From: Morganella morganii_D
GTDB taxonomy: Bacteria > Pseudomonadota > Gammaproteobacteria > Enterobacterales > Enterobacteriaceae
NCBI GenBank assembly: GCA_044772875.1
Contig: CP173058.1
Span: 1,860,001-1,924,000 of the forward strand
Direction: 5' to 3'
DNA length: 64,000 bases
Shown: positions 63,692 to 64,000 of the stretch, piece after piece
How positions within the stretch are numbered: the stretch's first letter is position 1
Layout: each line of letters begins with the position of its first letter
Translations under genes and position numbers: made by a program
The notes under the pieces: model-generated
Databases searched by the model: none
The model's input: only the letters and a program-made list of their open reading frames with translations
What the model was told of the DNA's origin: nothing

Positions 63692-64000
63692 ATGTCTGTC
63701 GTCGTCGGTACCGGAGTGGTTATTGTGAACAACAAAGGTGAGGTGCTGCTGGGTAAACGCAGCGGTAAACATGCCCCTTACTGGTCCATTTTCGGAGGAC
63801 ATGTTGATCCCGGTGAAACCTTTGAAGCTTGTGCCATCCGTGAAATTCAGGAAGAGATCGGCATTACCATTACTAATCCAAAGGTTATCGGGTTGTGCAA
63901 TAATCTGGAAACCTATCAGGCGGAAGGAAAGCACACCGTATCGGTCTGTCTGCTGGCACATTATGACAGCGGCACCCTGCCGGCGATTCAGGAGCCGGAT
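63692..64000 (+). CDS. Nudix hydrolase, N-terminal part
   Basis: An open frame from ATG 63692 (AAGGA upstream) runs off the window after 103 residues. MSVVVGTGVVIVNNKGEVLLGKR begins a Nudix fold, and the Nudix box G-x5-E-x7-REUxEExG is complete in GHVDPGETFEACAIREIQEEIG. The WSIFGGHVDPGE pattern resembles small nucleoside-triphosphate pyrophosphohydrolases of the NUDT15 type, but the substrate is not determined. Confidence 0.9.
   Translation, partial: MSVVVGTGVVIVNNKGEVLLGKRSGKHAPYWSIFGGHVDPGETFEACAIREIQEEIGITITNPKVIGLCNNLETYQAEGKHTVSVCLLAHYDSGTLPAIQEPD

Noticed and set aside
63510..63692. A 60-residue ORF ahead of the Nudix gene
   Set aside because: It covers the fruK promoter and Cra operator and lacks a ribosome site; regulatory DNA explains the region better.
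1..64000. tRNA genes, CRISPR arrays, insertion sequences, prophage or integrative elements
   Set aside because: No cloverleaf-like ends, regularly spaced repeats, transposase or integrase motifs were seen while reading through the window.

Overview
This window is chromosomal DNA of an enterobacterial host, most likely Morganella or a close relative in the Morganellaceae. The basis is a moderate GC content (about half, judged by eye), near-identity of housekeeping proteins to Enterobacterales families, gene order that follows Escherichia coli in long blocks, and a UmoD/YcfJ-type gene. No rRNA, tRNA, CRISPR array, transposase or phage gene was seen. Assignments come from motifs and remembered homologues; no search was run.

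Region 1 (1-7.1 kb): nudJ (5' truncated), mnmA, hflD, purB, the PhoP/PhoQ two-component system and roxA, all on the + strand in E. coli order. Region 2 (7.1-12 kb): a four-gene chaperone-usher fimbrial operon on the - strand between roxA and pepT. Its major subunit gene is frameshifted at a tetranucleotide repeat inside the signal peptide. Region 3 (12.2-32 kb): pepT, cobB, lolCDE and mfd; then, where E. coli has ldtC/bhsA, a Tat-exported PLP aminotransferase; a UmoD/YcfJ-like protein; ndh with a perfect FNR box; and the run ycfP-nagZ-thiK-lpoB-hinT-ycfH-holB-tmk-mltG-pabC. potABCD, nagK, ycfL and ptsG are absent from their E. coli positions.

Region 4 (33-45 kb): the fatty-acid and phospholipid cluster fabF-acpP-fabG-fabD-fabH-plsX with rpmF and yceD; divergent yceF plus an unknown secreted cysteine-containing protein; rluC; and rne with a long 5' leader. 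Region 5 (45-52 kb): yeeX, sbcB, a small unknown gene, dld, a decayed TauE/SafE-family gene and the putrescine importer plaP, which is preceded by an overlapping leader ORF and an upstream terminator hairpin. Region 6 (52-64 kb): an iron-chelate uptake locus (binding protein, permease, ATPase, then a CirA-like TonB receptor), followed by the E. coli-like order lysP-yeiE-yeiH-nfo, a solitary fruK with its own Cra operator, and a 3'-truncated Nudix gene.

The least ordinary points are the frameshifted fimbrin, the Tat-exported aminotransferase with an 11-bp inverted repeat touching its start codon, the layered plaP leader, the orphaned fruK, an unexplained palindrome ahead of the iron operon, and a 30-bp-phased repeat carrying TATAAT boxes upstream of lysP.
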